DNA from: Dromaius novaehollandiae
Lineage: Eukaryota; Chordata; Aves; Casuariiformes; Dromaiidae
Assembly (NCBI RefSeq): GCF_036370855.1
Contig: NC_088099.1
Coordinates: forward strand, 16,769,501 to 16,833,500
DNA: 64,000 bases
Reading direction: 5' to 3'
Shown: positions 1-19,437 of the stretch, piece by piece
Layout: every line of letters starts with the position of its first letter
Numbering within the stretch: position 1 is the stretch's first letter
Translations under genes and position numbers: made by a program
Notes under the pieces: generated by a model
Database searches by the model: none
Told to the model about the DNA's origin: nothing
Seen by the model: the letters and a program-made list of their open reading frames with translations, nothing else

Positions 1-2015
1 TGCCGAGTGAAGAAATTGTAACTTGAGCTTGCTGCCTTGAGTCACCATCGTTGAATATGAAGAAAGAGTTGATATATTTCACTCCAAGCTTACCTTTCTC
101 TGAAATGCCTAAATACTAACAGTTCAGCTTGAAGCTTCTTCAGTTTGTGGTCTAGAACACTAGTCCTGGCAAAGCAGGATTTGCTGAAGCCAGTATGCAT
201 CAGTAAAATCCACAATGAATGTTGGACCTGACAGCTCTGTGTAGCACCTCTGGCATTTTACCACCTTAAGAGCAGTTAGAGAAGTCCTAGATGTCAGAGA
301 TTAATGTTTTCATTACATACTGGTTATCTGATTCAGTTTTGTTTATCTTTCTGGTACAGTGAAGGCAATCCTCAGATAACAATCTGCTCCAGACTCTTTC
401 CAGTCCTAAAATTGCAGTGAACATGCTACAGTCTTCCTTGAAAGGAACATGTATTTGCATGTCATATTTAAGCTGTATTTTGCATGCCATATCTTGATGC
501 CTTCAAGAATAGGGGGTTTGTCTTACATTCTAAAAGGAGTAGTCCTGAATGCTGAGGACCTATTCTGAAAGAGGGCCCAGGTTCTGATATCCATGTCACA
601 TCAGTCTCACAGAATGCATACCACTAACTGTCGCATATCTGCACAACTTTATGGAATGACTGACAGCAGTGGTAGCCAATTATTTGGCAGACTTGAAACA
701 GTTAAAGACAGCTAATACTCCATCTTAAAATACTGTATACTGGAAAAGATGTGCTTGTTTGCAGGCATTACAAGCAGAATACTGTGATGGTGCAATTCTC
801 ATTCTTCTTTGGTCTTGAAGATGAAAATTTAGTGGGTCTTCTAGTGCATGTGGTTTTCAAGTTTCAACTCATAAGACTTGTCCAGGCTGAACTCTGGCAT
901 TAAAACTGAGACTCACAAAATCATCTCTTTATGCAGCTCGGAATATTTGGAAGTTTAAACTTACTGATAACTTACTGACTCTAAGGTTCCACCAAAAGTC
1001 AGATGATCTCTGGTTTTCCTATTATGAGTAATCTTTAACTTTTAGTGGAATAGGTTAGTGGTATGAATGTATGATTTTGTGAAGTGTTTTGACTTTATTT
1101 TGAATTAGTGTACAGAGTACCATGTAAGTTTAGATCTTCTAACTGATGTCCTTTGAGTGCCATGAACAACTCAATTCAGGAGAAAGGAACAACTGTTCTG
1201 AAATGCAGTAAAATTAAAAAAATGTTTTGGTGCTGTCAGTCTGTCACAGCCAACCCATGCCACAGCTGTCCTGTGGCATCACTCTGCTGAAACTTTCCTG
1301 TTGTAAAACTTCCAGGGAGTTGGTTAAGACTAGAGAACAGGCAACGTGTTATATTAGAGAAAGGTGACTTCTTCCAGGTTATTTCTACTTGCATATGTGG
1401 GTTGCTAGTTGTACGTGACTATGCAGACTGCTGAGCTGCAAATGTTATAACCACAGCAACTCAGACTGGCTGAAAGCCTCCTCTAGAGTAACTGCAGTAC
1501 TTCTGAACTCTCAGGACCAGGTGCCATTTTTTGAGTTGCAAGCAGGAAAAAGTTAAGAGCTCTGCATGTAAAGACTAAATTCTTTTCTACTACCAGAATA
1601 TGATGAAAAAGGTTAAACTTGCTGTTGTAAAATGAACGTGTATATCCTTTTTGCTATAAATAGAACCCTTTGCCATACTTGAACAGCATTCCGCACATAT
1701 ATGATTAACAGTGTTGCAGAAATTTTGCTGCAGAGTTGTAAGATTATATTCCATGAGCTGAAAAACTGTCTTTTGACAGAAATGTAAATGACTGAGAAAG
1801 TTCTGTCATTGTAGAACTTCCATAGTTTTGGTTTTTTTTTTTTTTTTTTTAACTGTATAGCATACTTTAATAGGTTGATATTAATTTATTTCCAAACCTA
1901 ACAGAATGGGACTCTTCAGTAGGCAACTGTATCTTGCTATATTTTAAAGAATACAAAACTAGTTCTAGAAATAAAATATTTATTGTTTATTAAAATATAA
2001 CTTCTTTTGCTCTAG
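1..2015 (+). other. KIF5B: KIF5B intron 14 (3' part)
   Basis: This is intronic, AT-rich DNA ending in a normal acceptor (pyrimidine tract then TCTAG). The only distinct element is a T run at 1832-1850. I see no open frame matching kinesin and no repeat family in it. The previous exon lies outside the window. Confidence 0.85.
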
Positions 2016-2171
<156 letters not shown>

Positions 2172-2843
2172 TAGTGTGATTTTTTTTTTTTTTTTTTAAA
2201 TGACATTTATTACACATATACATTGTGAGTATCTAGGATCAGAGTTCTTAGTATAGTAAAGATAACTAATATGGGAAGCATCATGTTTATTAATAATTTG
2301 GCCATAAGCACTGAAAGACAAATTTGCTTATCCTGTGCTTATATTGAGACTTACCAGGTCCCAGGCAGAATTTGGTTATGCAGTGACAAAGAAGTGCAGG
2401 CATTATTTTCTGACTTATTGCTTTAGTTCATATTGTTAATATGGTGTATGAAATGCGTCATATTCAACAGCTTCGTCTCTGAAGTCTAGTGCTGACCTGC
2501 AGTGGCAGTCAGTATATTACATGTCTTAAAAATGGATTGTGGAACTGAAATAAAAGAACTCTAAAAAGATCACTGTAGAACAAGGCTATAAGCAGTGGTG
2601 TAAATCTGTAGAATAAGTTTGTAGGAGTGGAGAGTTGAGGTAATTTGCTAAGCATGTAATACACCTAGTTTATTCATACAAGTCTGGCAGTGGATGCGAA
2701 CAATATTGGATAAAGCAAAGTTAAAGTGCTTTTTGGGGGGGAAATGCTTGAGGGGAGGAATGCTAAATGCTAAGCTGCTCCATCTCCTACCTAACTAAAA
2801 TACTTATTGCACAGAGAATTATCTAAACTTTCTCAATGTGTGA

Positions 2844-3101
<258 letters not shown>

Positions 3102-3879
3102 TGAAAGAACACCTCACAAAGCAAGTTGTGGTCCTGCAGCCACAGGACTCCCAGCTGTATCCTTAATGCTTTATTCTATCTTAATGCTTCTGAATAATTG
3201 AGCTGAGTGGATGTCAGAATTTCCACAATATGGCTGTAGCCTAATCATGCTTTTGTAGCATTAGTATTAAATACTTGGGTCTGCATATTCTCCATCACAG
3301 GATGTTTGATAAATACCAATCCTGTGAAAGCAGTGGCTAGTGACCACTCTGCTTACTAATGCAGTGAGTTGAAAGCGGAGAGGTAGAGTTAGCACAGTAA
3401 GATTACAGTAGTGTAGTATAGTAGGCTTGCATAGCAGATTAATCTTATTTGTAATGTAAGACTGGCCATTTTAATGATTGTTAGAAAAGATAAGTATTGA
3501 GACTTCTAATACTTTTAAATTGTGATCTACATATGCAAACTTCACTATGTTTTATTTTACATACAGCACCTCATCTTTTGTTATATCAGGAGATGTATAT
3601 TTCAGTTCAGTCTTCTAAATATAGTAAGCCTGTCTTTCCTCTGATAGTATTTAACCTTCAGAACATCTCTTCTTCCAGGCAAATACGTACTTGATTCCAA
3701 TCCAGAATGAAAACACTGTCTTATAGGCTGCATTACAGATCTATTTGCAGTAGTCGTACTTTTTTAGAGAGAATTTAGTTGGCATCATTTTTGTTTTGAG
3801 ATCAGGTTGTTTGTTTAGAAATGAGTATAAAGTCATTATGCAGATATAGTTCCATTATACCTACTTCCAAAGTAAATGA

Positions 3880-4032
<153 letters not shown>

Positions 4033-4421
4033 TGATTTTTTTTTTCTTTTTTTTCCTCTCTCCCTTCCCCCCTTTTTAAAAATGTTTCAAGTGTGTAGCC
4101 GTAAGTACGAAATTGTTCCATACTATCTAGTTTGAAGGGTAGAGCTGCAGAATGGCTTTTTGTGACTCGGCATACAAAATTAAATGAAGAGGGAGTCACG
4201 CTTGCTCTTTGAAAGAACTACAAAGAACAGGGTTAAATTGAAGATGGGACTAATTAATTGATAAACTTTGGGGAAAAAATTCCTGGGGAAATTAGGATTG
4301 GGGGATGGGGCGGGTGAGATGCACAACACCTACCTCCATCTTCCCTGTGATTACCTAGTTACCTGGCTGAAAAACTGTGTTTTTCCATTTGTGTTTTCTT
4401 CCTCTCCCCTATTCCTGTTAG

Positions 4422-4483
4422 AAAAAGTCCATGAAATGGAGAAGGAGCACTTAAATAAAGTTCAAACTGCAAATGAAGTTAAG
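4422..4483 (+). CDS. KIF5B: KIF5B exon 18 (coiled-coil stalk)
   Basis: The exon has 62 nt. It completes the Glu codon from exon 17, then encodes KVHEMEKEHLNKVQTANEVK and ends in phase 0 (about residue 698). The acceptor is CTGTTAG/AAAAAG and the donor AAG/GTAAGT, a full consensus site. It is followed by a very short intron of 85 nt (4484-4568). Confidence 0.97.
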
Positions 4484-4568
4484 GTAAGTTAATTTTTTTG
4501 TTCTTTAAAAATTAAGTAAAGCATAACAACTTCTTAAAGTATATAATGTATACTGTTTTTTCTAATAG

Positions 4569-4678
4569 CAAGCTGTGGAACAGCAGATTCAGAGCCATCG
4601 TGAGACACATCAGAAACAAATCAGCAGCCTAAGAGATGAAGTTGACGCAAAGGAGAAACTTATCACTGAACTACAAGA
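4569..4678 (+). CDS. KIF5B: KIF5B exon 19 (coiled-coil stalk)
   Basis: The exon has 110 nt, begins in phase 0 and ends two bases into a codon. It encodes residues about 699-734, from [20 protein letters not shown] to EKLITELQ. The acceptor is TAATAG/CAAGCT and the donor GA/GTAAGT. The split codon GA/C gives Asp once exon 20 is joined. Intron 19 (4679-5050) is unremarkable. Confidence 0.97.
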
Positions 4679-5030
4679 GTAAGTAATTGCAGTTATTTTG
4701 TTACTGCCAAATATCTCTAGGCTGTGTAAGGAAGCACAGTAGGGTGGGTAGGAGATGATAAGGGTTTCCCCCCAGCACTGTGTTTCTAACCTGAGTGTTG
4801 CCTTTTCCAGTGTCATATCTGACAGGTTCAGTTGATTGAGTCAGCGTATCAGAAGTTACTTGTTAATGATGATATGATTTGGACTGTAACTTAATGGGTT
4901 TCTTCTGGACCTTTATCTTGTCGGGGAGAAGACAAAGGTCTTTCTACTTCAGCGTAAACTTGCTATACATGCTAAAGATGTGCAGATCTGTTCCTTACTC
5001 CCTTTCCTTTTTTGAAGTACTGGCATGTAA

Positions 5031-7212
<2,182 letters not shown>

Positions 7213-7273
7213 GGTTATGCAGGACAGACGGGAACAAGCAAGGCAAGATTTAAAGGGTTTGGAAGAGACTGTG
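7213..7273 (+). CDS. KIF5B: KIF5B exon 21 (light-chain binding segment)
   Basis: The exon has 61 nt. It completes a Thr codon and encodes VMQDRREQARQDLKGLEETV (about residues 769-789), ending in phase 0. From family knowledge, the kinesin light chain binding heptads lie at roughly residues 771-813, which this exon shares with exon 22. The acceptor is TTTTAG/GGTTATG and the donor GTG/GTAAGC. The following intron is only 91 nt (7274-7364). Confidence 0.97.
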
Positions 7274-7364
7274 GTAAGCTAGTCAGGATATATTCCAAAG
7301 CCAATGCCATTTTTTTTTCTGAGTTAATTTTAATTGTGTTTAAATTACTTTTCTTTAACTGCAG

Positions 7365-7436
7365 GCTAAAGAACTTCAGACTCTTCACAATCTTCGGAAG
7401 CTGTTTGTTCAAGATCTGGCTACTAGAGTGAAAAAG
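7365..7436 (+). CDS. KIF5B: KIF5B exon 22 (light-chain binding segment)
   Basis: The exon has 72 nt, phase 0 at both ends, and encodes 24 residues (about 790-813). They begin AKELQTLHNLRKLFVQDLAT and end RVKK. Regular hydrophobic heptad positions (L, L, L, F, L, V) fit the light-chain binding coiled coil. The acceptor is ACTGCAG/GCTAAA and the donor AAG/GTAATG. Intron 22 is 172 nt. Confidence 0.97.
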
Positions 7437-7563
7437 GTAATGTGATGCTATAGTAAAATTTGCTGTTTCTGAGAATGTTACATGAACTTCAATTTAAAAC
7501 TAGATTAGGAATTAGTCTCTTTATACAGTGCAGTGTAACTTTTCTGGTTTGGTCTACATCTAA

Positions 7564-7758
<195 letters not shown>

Positions 7759-8214
7759 TGAATTATTATAAAATGCATATTGGTCATAATGTAACTGTTT
7801 TGTATAATCAAGAAGTGCTTCTATGGCTTGAATGTGTTTTCAATATAAAACAACAGACTAAAATATTCCTATAAATTTGTTTAATAGATACTTTAACTGC
7901 ATGATGGTATGTAATGAAATAGTTGAATTTAAATTGGAGAAGACCCAGCTTAGCATTCAGAGTTAGTGTATCAGTCTGGGGGAATGCCTGACTGTCTGAG
8001 TATAGAACATAGATCTTAAAAACCTATGTCGAATAGTATGTTCTTCCGCAGTGACTAACTTTCAAATGACAATCTTACTGCTGAGCTATTATTTTTAATA
8101 AAAGCTTAAGGAAATACAGTAGTATTATCTTATCTGGTTTTGGGTGGCTTTTTAGCTTTTTTGTTTGGTTCTCCCATGCCTCCTTCAGAAAGAAAATAAT
8201 TCAATTATTTTTAG

Positions 8215-12719
<4,505 letters not shown>

Positions 12720-13867
12720 TTGCTGAAAAGTAAATGCTGTGTGAGGAGGATTGGATATCGTACAGAGAGAGTCATTCCATGACAATAATCTCTCCCTTTG
12801 GGGATTGTAGGATTATTTTTTTGAAAATGTATAAATTATACCTGGCCTGTACAGCTCTCTCCCCCTTCTACAAATTCTGCTAACTGATTCCCAAGAAAAC
12901 TAGAGTGCAATTTTGGCGTCTCAAAAAATGACATGTTACTTAAAGTGTAGCTCTGTTCATTACATGGTTTGTCTTTCATGTCTTAAATTTAGTCTGCACT
13001 GTGCCAAGCTGAATGTACGTTAAGAAAATCTTAGTTTAAATTTTCTGGCTTAATTTGTGTACATTTTTATTGTCTTAGGGAATGTGCAACAGTGTTTAAG
13101 TATATTTTCATTTTTATCACCCTACATAACACTACGTATCCCACTCTCTGAATTAGAACAGCACTCTATATTAAAGTTCTCCTGGAATGCTACACAGAGG
13201 ATTGGAACTAAATTTATCTGTACAGTATAAGAATACTGAAGTGTGCTTATGACAACTACCATCAAGCACTGCAATCTCTACACCACAGAACTAAAGAGTT
13301 CAGTTTGAACAAGGCTATTTAACGGTTATATGTAAAATGCCTGTTTATCGGGTTATTTAGAAATAAATATTGTACAGTAACAAGAGTAAACCTAAGTTTA
13401 CAAAAGAGGCTTTGGCAATGGAATATCTCATCTGTCTTCTTCCTCATTCTACACACAATACAGTTTCGTGGAGTGAAAACATTCTGCTTCATTCTGATGA
13501 GCCTGTATATCCATTTATCTATTTCTGTGATGGTTCACTTTTGCTATTTTAGAACAGCAAAATGAGATAGCGTAATCTAGAATTCACCTTGATATTCCAG
13601 TACATACACAGTAATGGAATCTTTGGCTAAAATTTTAACTTTCAATTTGAAAAAAGAAAAGGAATTAATTTCAGCAACTGGGCAATGAATTCAGATTTAC
13701 TAATAAAGGATACATCTTTTTAAAGCTGATGTGTCTGGAAATCCCAGAGGCACGTGTTTAAAAAAAAAAAAAAAGTGCTACACTGAATTGTATTTGTAAT
13801 GCATTTGTAAGTAGGTATATGAAATGTCCGAAGTAGTACTTGTCAAATATTTTTTTCTTCTCTTTGC

Positions 13868-13873
13868 AATAAA
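13868..13873 (+). terminator. KIF5B: Candidate proximal poly(A) signal of KIF5B
   Basis: AATAAA is followed within about 45 bases by a GGGGTTTTTTTT and T-rich tract, a good downstream element for cleavage. Other hexamers lie at 13362-13367, 13702-13707, 14245-14250 and 14497-14502, with weaker surroundings. Use of this site would give a 3'UTR of about 1.2 kb. Confidence 0.5.
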
Positions 13874-14875
13874 GTCCTGTAAAGTGGCTAATGAAATGAA
13901 ACATGGGGTTTTTTTTCCTTTTTTTTTTTATTTTCTTTTTTTGTTGTTGTTTGGAGCTCCAATACTCCTGAACCTGGGTTTTAAAATTCTACTGCATAAT
14001 TTGCATAACTTATAGGGTTTAGCTACTACAGTTTTTAGAACAACCTTCTTCTGGACAGAAATTAGTCACTTTGAGAAAGAGGAAACTTAATATTACTAAA
14101 AAAAAAATCAGATAGCTTTTCAGAGCCAGTTAATATACCACGTTGTGTATTAGTTGACTTTTTTGCTGGGTATTCATCAGTTATTGTGGAAGCAGTGGAG
14201 ATTCTATGACTCTTTAGAGGGCAAATCACTTTAAACTTTTATATAATAAATATACAAAATATTTATATTATGATGGAGCATAGTCAGATTTTAGACCTTT
14301 ATTCACTCTTTTCTATAACTACAGTAGCCTGAATTTTTAATAGTTTGATTTTTAAAGGCTGAGTGTATCAGTCAGAAATCTCACTATTTTGGAATTTTCA
14401 GCTTTTAAAGACTATTTTGTTTGTTAAGGCTGCCGAACACTCCAAACTTGCAGTTGTTTTAGAGCACGATTAAAGACAGCACACTGAGGAAAGAAAAATA
14501 AAGGAACAGCAAACTGTTTTAAATGAAATTTCACATGATGGAAACGGCACAGTTCATTCTCTCTCTCAATGTTAACCACAGGTTTTCAGACCTTCACTAC
14601 TTAAGTTGCAATCATAAAAAACTTTCTTGAAAATATGTTCAAATGAAGCAGGATTTTTTTTCTCATGCCTGTGAATGGGGGGGGGGGAGGGTTTCATTCT
14701 TGTAGGTAGTTATCATGGGGTTGGTGCTGAAAATTGCTGTGTTTAAAAAATAAATAAATAAATAAATGCTAACTAGCCTGTAGCTCTCAAAGTGTACATC
14801 ACCTTTTTATATTTAAACTTTTTTATTTTAAACCTTTGATGTTTACCAAGAACTGCCTCTTAAAATGTTTAAAAA

Positions 14876-14881
14876 AATAAA
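14876..14881 (+). terminator. KIF5B: Candidate middle poly(A) signal of KIF5B
   Basis: AATAAA is followed at once by a long T-rich and GT-rich tract (14885-14915), the best downstream element of any hexamer in this 3'UTR. Confidence 0.5.
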
Positions 14882-15307
14882 ACTGCTTTTTTGTTTTTGT
14901 TTTTTCTGGTTTGGCTGTCATATGTCAGCTGGACAGGACAATTACTGCTTTTTGTAAATTAAAATATTCAGTCTATACGGGGAATGTTCAGTACACTGCT
15001 GTTTCAACCTGCGGTCTTTGAATGGTTCTTATTTTTATGTTCCTCTAGATCATATTTTTTAAAAGATGGTTTAGGATAGGAACTTGGTGAAATAATATTT
15101 ATTTCTGGTGAACAACTAAATTATTTACATAACTTAAATGCTGACTCACTACTGTGTGTAACTCTAAATTTGACATGAGAGGACAAGTCTACCTGTGGAA
15201 TATGATAATTTAACTGCAGTACACTTAAGATGCATTAAAACAATTGGTTTGGGGAAGACGCCATATAGTTTTAACTTACCTGCATGCTGTAAATGTATTT
15301 GTGTTTA

Positions 15308-15313
15308 AATAAA
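15308..15313 (+). terminator. KIF5B: Candidate distal poly(A) signal of KIF5B
   Basis: This is the last AATAAA before repeat-bearing intergenic DNA. It would give a 3'UTR of about 2.6 kb, close to the mammalian length. Cleavage is expected near 15325-15335. Confidence 0.55.
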
Positions 15314-15330
15314 GAGACGAAAAGTCATTG

Positions 15331-17045
15331 AACTTAGTGCATTTATTCAGAACTCATACCAGTGTATTCAATTGTGTTGATAAACTTGTCAAGTAAAAAA
15401 TATTTTATGCCTATGAAAATGTTCAGAATGTGATTATGTTCTGAGAGATCAGAATTTGAACTCTTTCAGTCTGGGATTTTCTTAACTCATGACAAAAGCG
15501 TACAACTTCTGTATTTAGTAAACATGCCAACTTAATCACTGATTTTTAAAAATGGCTTCTCTTGATTTTATTTATTTATTTATTTTAAGAAGAGTGTATC
15601 GAAGAACTGTATGGTGAGAGTAAGCTGATAAGTGACACATTGTAAAAGGAATTCTCCCTTGGCGTAGGGTGTAGACACTGACCTTCCTTCTAAGTAGAGA
15701 TTTTCTCTATTGCTCAAAGCACTCTTTTCTTTCCATTAACCATGATCTGTCTTAGTATTCAACTGCTTTTCCAAAAAAAGAAAAAGAAAAAAAAAACACG
15801 CTCAATAACAAAAAAAGAAAAAACACAAGCAACCATTTCCACCATTTAAGGTATGTCTGCAAGTAGCTTTTTTTTCCCTTAATCAGGAATTAATGTGAGA
15901 ATCAGTTATTTATGCGAGACTATCGCTGTATCCTACTCTTAAAGGGTTTTGTTTGTTTTTTGTTTTTTCTTAATGATTGAATTCTAGAGTAAATTGAAAG
16001 CCAGTCAATATATTTTCTTTGTGGTGCAGAAGGAAATTTAAGGAATTGAGGCAATGGCCAGTAGGCCTGAATTAAGGCAGTTAAGGAACCGAACGGTGGC
16101 TGTGCTCATGTTCCACACTTACCTTTTAAAATGAAACTTTTAATGTGGAAACTGCTCAGGGGATTGGGCATGTGATGGGCATTTGATTAAGCTGCTGAGC
16201 AACCTGAAGCACAGTTTTAAAGGCTTTTTAATATAAAAATGCATTTTACCTGCTTTGGGATGGACTAAGAATGTGTGCCTGCTTATAGCAGCTCAGCCTG
16301 CAAATGGCAGTTTCTAATGGTGTTACAGCGCTCTTGACTCAACAGCATTTTCAGGCTGGTGTGTGGATGCTTGTGGTTTAATCTAGTCCCAGTTAGACAG
16401 CGAAGGAGGGAAGTGAAATGGGGATCTTCCATTCTGCTAATCTGACAACCCAAATAGTTGTTTTGGTTCAAGAGCTCATCTAGCTAAACCTGTTTCCAGA
16501 GGTGGCTGTTAACTTTCCTCTTGCAAGCCCTTTTAAAACAGTCAAACAAACACTATTTCTCTCAATAGTCCTGTCTAAGGTTTCAGCTCAGGGGCTTTTG
16601 TGAGCCTGGTGTGATTTGTCTGAATGGCAGTGCTTAAGGAGCTCTTTTTCCATGTACTTGGACAGTTTTCTTTGGAATCCATGTAAACTTGTCTCAATGC
16701 CCCTTGGAAAGCATTTCCCCTGACTTACCAGTTGGTACATGAGCCTCATTTTGTTTTTGAACTTGGCTCCTGATTTGGTGACCCCTCAATCTTGTGTTAC
16801 AGATTGATACCTGTCCAACATGTCTATGCTCTCCCCCCTTTTTTTTAATCTATCTCCTAGGTGGTCTCTTTTTCATTCTCAAGACTAACTTTCGTCTCTT
16901 GGTAATCTGAAACATTTGGTTCTGATTTTTGAGTGCTGCTGAGATGATATTTTTATGGACCGGTGTAGTTAAGTGAGGCTGCAATCATCTTCAAGATAAC
17001 TTTCTCAGAAAATGATTTAGCTAAATTCATAGAGCTCAAACGTGT

Positions 17046-17115
<70 letters not shown>

Positions 17116-18600
17116 TAATACATAAAGGAGGCTTGGTCTCAATTTAAATCTGCTGTAAGAGAAGGGACCCCTAGAGGAAGAAACTGTACCTCTAAAACTA
17201 TTCAGTAATGAACTAATCTTGCACTGACAAACACTTGCTAGTGTTTCCTCTGAGAGGAAGAGGCTTCAGTTACATCAAGGTGCTCCCTTTTGTATAGATA
17301 TGTCTCTGCTCAGGCATTACCCATGCAAACCCTCCCATTTGCAGACAAGTACTTGCAAAAGGGCAGATAAAACTCCTTTCTCTCAAGTCTTTTGTGAACG
17401 GCAAGGTGACCTAAAATTACCTCTGAAATTAAGAAAAAAAATACTGTGTTACATCTCCTACAAGGAAGAATGGCAGTTATCTATACTGATAACCTATAAA
17501 CTAGCATGGAATTAATTGACCTAAACCTAAGCAGGAGGGAAAACATGCATTGCGCAAAGTTTCTCTAAGTTTCTTTTATTGACTACTTTGGGATGGATTC
17601 CCTCTTGAGTGAACCAAGAAGGTGTAATACCTGTTTTGAATGTGTCAAAATACATTTTTTATCACTATATTTACATATGCTATGTGTAATACTTAGTCCT
17701 AAGTCACTTCAGCATGTAACATAGCATCGCTGAATGATGCAAAGAAAAGTATTGAAAATCATTACTTAAGACTTACGGGTGAGTCAGAATTTTTGCCTAT
17801 GCAGGTTTGAGCTGATGAATCTTCCTGAACTTCCCTCAGGACTCAATTCACCACTTTATTTTTAATTAATGCTTGCTGGAGGAAATGAGGAGTGAAGTGG
17901 GACTGGGAAGAGAGAGTAACTTCAGCTTCTAATGTCCTTTAATATTTCATTATGGAAGTGGAAGATGCAGAGAGTATCAGTCAACTCCAGGCTATCCAAT
18001 GTAATTGAGAGAGGAAGAATTAGCTGAAGAAAAAAAAATGCAATGTAAAACATGCAAATGAGATTGTAACAGAAGATATTGAGCCTACATGCTTTACAAA
18101 ATGAAAATAAGGGGCTGATGACTATAAAGGGAAAAAAATGAGTTTTTGCACAACAGAGTATGGCATATCTGCGTTTTGTGTACTCCAGTTGCAAGTAATT
18201 TGGTATCTGAAGAGAAATGACTATACCTTGCAGCTATATATTTCAGCAGTATATTTATATTTTATTATGTATATCCTCTCTATATAGCATAGACATTTAT
18301 ATCACTGAATGAAACTGAATTTATGAAGCACCTTGCTTCCTAACATATCGAGAGGGCTGTTTTGATACATACCTCCAGCAAGTGGAGGGCAGCACAACCC
18401 AAATTCTCAGCGTTCCTGAATCCCCCAAACCGGGGTTGGAGAAGGCCTCAGAGATGCACACTTTCACAGAGATGTTTCCACAGCATCTCTTCTGAGCAGC
18501 GAGTAGCACCTATGGTTCTCTGCAAATGAACACAAATTGAATGCTTTTAACAGAAGTGATATCTCTTGGAGAAAACATGACAGATGGTGGTGTACACAGG
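15331..18600. other. Intergenic, AT-rich
   Basis: This is non-coding DNA downstream of KIF5B. It holds a TTTA repeat at 15567-15588, A-rich stretches near 15773-15825, and the TG/TA microsatellite listed separately. I see no gene-like open frame, LINE or LTR. Confidence 0.7.
17042..17107. repeat. (TG)n(TA)n compound microsatellite
   Basis: About 42 bases of almost pure TG run into about 24 bases of pure TA. Alternating purine-pyrimidine DNA of this kind can form left-handed DNA (TG part) or extrude a cruciform (TA part), and it is length-variable. Confidence 0.95.
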
Positions 18601-18639
18601 GAGGCTTGTTTCAAACGCAGCTCCTTGTGAGGCCTTTCT

Positions 18640-19030
18640 GGCCACAGCTGGTTTCCGGGTCTGGTTTGCAGGTGGGGTGGCCGAGCTCGGGGCCGGGGCT
18701 GGGGCGAGAGGGAGGTGCAGGCGGGCTCAGGACTGCGTGGGGAGCTCTGACTGAAACATAAGCTGTTCCTTTGAGAGAAGGTGCCTTTAAAACTGTGACC
18801 TGTTCTTTTTTCACTCATAGAGCTGTGCTGTGTCAGATGTCCAAGCCTGGGGCGTTATTCGCAGCATAGTCCGCCCCCCTCTGCCCAGTGGGAGCCTGGG
18901 ACCCTGCTGCCGTCGGCCTTGCCGCTACGGCTCTTCTTCCACCTCGAGCTGGGCAGCCTTTCCCTGCCCGCGCGGGGGCTGCAGCACACGTGGCTCGTCC
19001 CCGGGCTGGGGCAGGGGGGACTTGTCTGCT
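18640..19030. other. GC-rich intergenic patch
   Basis: A block of high GC content with several CpGs lies in an AT-rich setting. All three + frames are open for long distances around 18840-19020, as are frames on the other strand. That is the behaviour of stop-poor GC-rich DNA and not of a gene. It could be a small unmethylated island or a regulatory element. Confidence 0.5.
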
Positions 19031-19348
19031 TTTCCTGAAAGAAATACTTGTTCCTGCTATTACGGCTCTCTCAATTTTCTTTTCTTCCCTGTGTGAGACC
19101 CCATGTCATAGGGCCATGTGACAGGAGAGGAGCCAAAATGCAGCTCCTCCAGTGGAGCACGTACAGGTCAAACCGCAGAGGAGTTTCACGTTTGATGTAC
19201 GATGCTTTCCAGGTCTCAGTTTTGGAATACAATAAAAAAGGAAGAGTTTTTTTGTCGTCACTGCTGATGTCTTTCTGGCTGCCCAGGAAAAGGACTGTTT
19301 TCTTGATGCAAGAAGATCAGGAGGAGCCGTGAGCCACGGCTGTTGTAC

Positions 19349-19437
19349 AGGATCGCAGAATGGTTGGGGTTGGAGGGCGCCTCTGGCGATCAAGCGCCCT
19401 GCGTGAGATGGGTCACCTCGGGCAGGTTGCCCAGACC
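19349..19437 (-). mobile_element. CR1 LINE 3'-end remnant, degraded
   Basis: The + strand reads as the complement of a CR1 3' end. It has the CAGAATGGTT(t)GGGTTGGA start, then CCTCTGG(a)GATCA, then GGGTCACCT and GCAGGTTGCCCAG in the order and spacing of the avian consensus as I remember it. CR1 is the main LINE of birds and other sauropsids. Only about 90 bp survive, with many substitutions, so it is an old, inactive, 5'-truncated copy. It is the only interspersed repeat I recognise in the window. Confidence 0.75.

Larger units (their letters stand above)
12720..15330 (+). other. KIF5B: KIF5B exon 26: last codons and 3'UTR
   Basis: When spliced to exon 25 the frame reads Val-Cys-stop, with TGA at 12724-12726. 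The rest, about 2.6 kb, is 3'UTR. Identification rests on blocks that resemble the mammalian KIF5B 3'UTR as I remember it, especially 12825-12856, and on a length close to the mammalian one. It includes an A run at 13760-13774, T-rich tracts at 13912-13945, a G run near 14679-14688 and a TAAA repeat at about 14747-14767. The 3' end is inferred from the last AATAAA at 15308-15313. Confidence 0.85.

Noticed and set aside
15274-16728. Three minus-strand GTAAGT donors (15274-15279, 16117-16122, 16723-16728) suggesting an antisense gene at the KIF5B 3' end
   Set aside because: The hexamer is expected by chance many times in 64 kb per strand. No matching acceptors or sustained frames were found. 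One short frame before 16728 looks protein-like but is stopped just upstream.
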